DNA from: Bacteroidota bacterium
Lineage (GTDB): Bacteria; Bacteroidota; Bacteroidia; Bacteroidales; Prolixibacteraceae
Reading direction: 5' to 3'
DNA length: 64,000 bases
NCBI GenBank assembly: GCA_023251435.1
Contig: JAHEYU010000004.1
Coordinates: 43,720 to 107,719 of the forward strand
Made by a program: the position numbers and the translations under genes. The notes under the pieces are model-generated. The model was not told the origin of the DNA and ran no database searches. It was given only the letters and a program-made list of their open reading frames with translations. Shown here one piece after another: positions 63,078 through 64,000 of the stretch (position 1 is the first letter of the stretch; each line of letters opens with the position of its first letter).

Positions 63078-63701
63078 TTAGAATCTTCCAAATTTTATGA
63101 CAAGTCCAACATTGGTGCCTTCGAGTATATCGGGATTTGTATCTCGTATATCAATTTTTGAAGTGAACCGATAACCCAGCGATCCGGCCAGCCGAAGGTG
63201 GCGGGTCATATTGAATTCGAGTTCAATGGCGGGTTCAAAAACCAGGTAAACATCGTTGTCCGAATCTTCCAATGTCCAGTTGTCCCAGTCGCGGTGGTCT
63301 TCAATGTTTGTAATTGCTCCAATACCAAGCAGTACCGGAATTGAAATATGTACCGGTAAGCGGGGTGCAATAATGGGTTCGAGATATATACCTCCATAGC
63401 CACCTGCCAGGTTGTTATCCAAATCGTTGTTTATCCATCCATGATAGTTTACATCGTTGATGAAACCACAGCCGCCAAGTCCGATGGCGAACGAATGGTC
63501 GATAATCCAGGAACCACGGGCACCCACCATAAAAGCGTCTTTGTTGTCGATTTGAGTGTAACTGAGCGAGAGCGCTCCGTAACCGCCGTTTTGACGATTT
63601 TTAGAGAAGATGGTAGCGATCTGATCATTTTCTTTGTACTCCTGGGCTGAAGTCAATAGGAAACCTAACCCAAGAAAAATCATGAGTGTTAACTTTTTCA
63701 T
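63078..63701 (-). CDS. Outer-membrane beta-barrel protein
   Basis: A 207-residue protein with a signal peptide (LTLMIFLGLGFLLTSAQ) and alternating beta-strand pattern (YGALSLSYTQIDNKDAFMVG; IDHSFAIGLGGCGFINDV; LEFNMTRHLRLAGSLGYRF), ending GLVIKFGRF with the terminal Phe typical of barrels. Small OmpW/OmpX-like size. Function unknown. The upstream partial gene on the same strand is also a likely barrel. Confidence 0.82.
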   Translation of the reverse strand: MKKLTLMIFLGLGFLLTSAQEYKENDQIATIFSKNRQNGGYGALSLSYTQIDNKDAFMVGARGSWIIDHSFAIGLGGCGFINDVNYHGWINNDLDNNLAGGYGGIYLEPIIAPRLPVHISIPVLLGIGAITNIEDHRDWDNWTLEDSDNDVYLVFEPAIELEFNMTRHLRLAGSLGYRFTSKIDIRDTNPDILEGTNVGLVIKFGRF

Positions 63702-63733
63702 TTTTAATTGTTTAATTGTTGTTTTCTATTTTC

Positions 63734-64000
63734 CTAGAAAGTGTATTTTACAGTGAAGGCAAAATCAAACGGCTGTAGCTGGAAGAAATTTTTGCCGAAA
63801 AGATTGAAGTATGGCTTTACTTCAATTCCGACAACCAAAGGAATTTGTGGAATGGCATATTCTACCGCAGCTAATCCGTCAAGTCCCGCGATTGGCCCGG
63901 TTTTGTGTTCGATATATTGATTGGTGTAAGGATATATGTCGTAATAGCGTAAAACATTCCATGTTTCGAAACCTACATGCGCGCCGAAGCCATAAATAAA
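63734..64000 (-). CDS. Outer-membrane beta-barrel protein, C-terminal part (cut by window edge)
   Basis: The minus-strand frame is open from the window end to TAG at 63734-63736, giving 88 residues: FIYGFGAHVGFETWNVLRYY, then AGLDGLAAVEYAIPQIPLVV, GIEVKPYFNLFGKNFFQ and a final FDFAFTVKYTF. The alternating strands and terminal Phe fit an outer-membrane barrel. It lies 33 bp upstream of the barrel gene at 63078-63701, so the two may be co-transcribed. The N-terminus is outside the window. Confidence 0.72.
   Translation of the reverse strand, partial: FIYGFGAHVGFETWNVLRYYDIYPYTNQYIEHKTGPIAGLDGLAAVEYAIPQIPLVVGIEVKPYFNLFGKNFFQLQPFDFAFTVKYTF

Noticed and set aside
1-64000. tRNA, rRNA, tmRNA genes and insertion sequences
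   Set aside because: I looked for cloverleaf-like arms, rRNA signatures and transposase motifs by eye and saw none. Short RNA genes could still be missed without a covariance search.

Overview
The window looks like a chromosomal segment of a Bacteroidota bacterium, probably class Bacteroidia and near Marinilabiliales/Prolixibacteraceae. The evidence is family content (HYC_CC_PP-type and DUF6249-type proteins, KTSC, long CusA-type RND pumps, GH26/GH2/GH5 enzymes), moderate-to-low G+C, absence of clear Shine-Dalgarno sites, and several promoters of the Bacteroidota form TTTG-N~19-TANNTTTG. The genus is inference only. No rRNA, tRNA, CRISPR, phage or transposase gene was seen.

Layout. 1-1.5 kb: an ECF sigma factor and a membrane anti-sigma candidate, divergent from a small membrane protein, with matching ECF-type promoters on both strands. 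1.5-26.1 kb, almost all minus strand: pdxH, then a large heavy-metal region. It holds a CopA ATPase with a CopZ-like chaperone and an AraC regulator carrying a CxxC metal-binding-like N-terminus; a complete CusABC-type RND pump; many small Cys/His-rich exported proteins; a DMT permease whose His-rich tail is split off by a frameshift; a sulfur-transfer group (DUF302, two DsrE proteins, a NifS-type cysteine desulfurase, an ArsR-rhodanese fusion with a palindromic operator); and a second CzcCBA-type RND pump. 26.3-36.7 kb, plus strand: one compact chemotaxis cluster (STAS, CheY, CheA, CheW, MCP, CheR, a histidine-kinase-like protein with no phospho-acceptor His, CheD, CheB, hybrid kinase, response regulator) with no flagellar genes nearby. 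38-45.2 kb, plus strand: siroheme synthesis and assimilatory sulfite reduction (DUF2061, precorrin-2 dehydrogenase, CysJ-like, CysI, HemD, an SDR protein, CobA). It is preceded by a consensus promoter, a 35-codon leader peptide with four Met-Cys pairs, and mutually exclusive antiterminator and terminator hairpins. 46-56 kb: GH26, GH2, GH5, an esterase, an EEP-family enzyme, a YhcH-family protein and a ferredoxin-nitroreductase. 56-64 kb: OmpA lipoprotein, PrmA, TpiA, a fusion of a RimB-like protease domain with a RimK ligase, a YkgJ cysteine-cluster protein, an EamA permease and outer-membrane proteins, the last cut by the window edge.

The strongest new signal is the Cys/Met leader peptide with its attenuator at 37.9-38.16 kb. 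Stalling at Cys codons when cysteine is scarce would favour the antiterminator and switch on sulfide production, as in trp-type attenuation. Other points of note are the paired ECF promoters, the 19-bp-arm operator of the ArsR-rhodanese gene, the frameshifted His-tailed permease, a dispersed palindromic repeat that has entered the start of a tolC gene, and several kinds of short word-like repeats in the gaps between genes.
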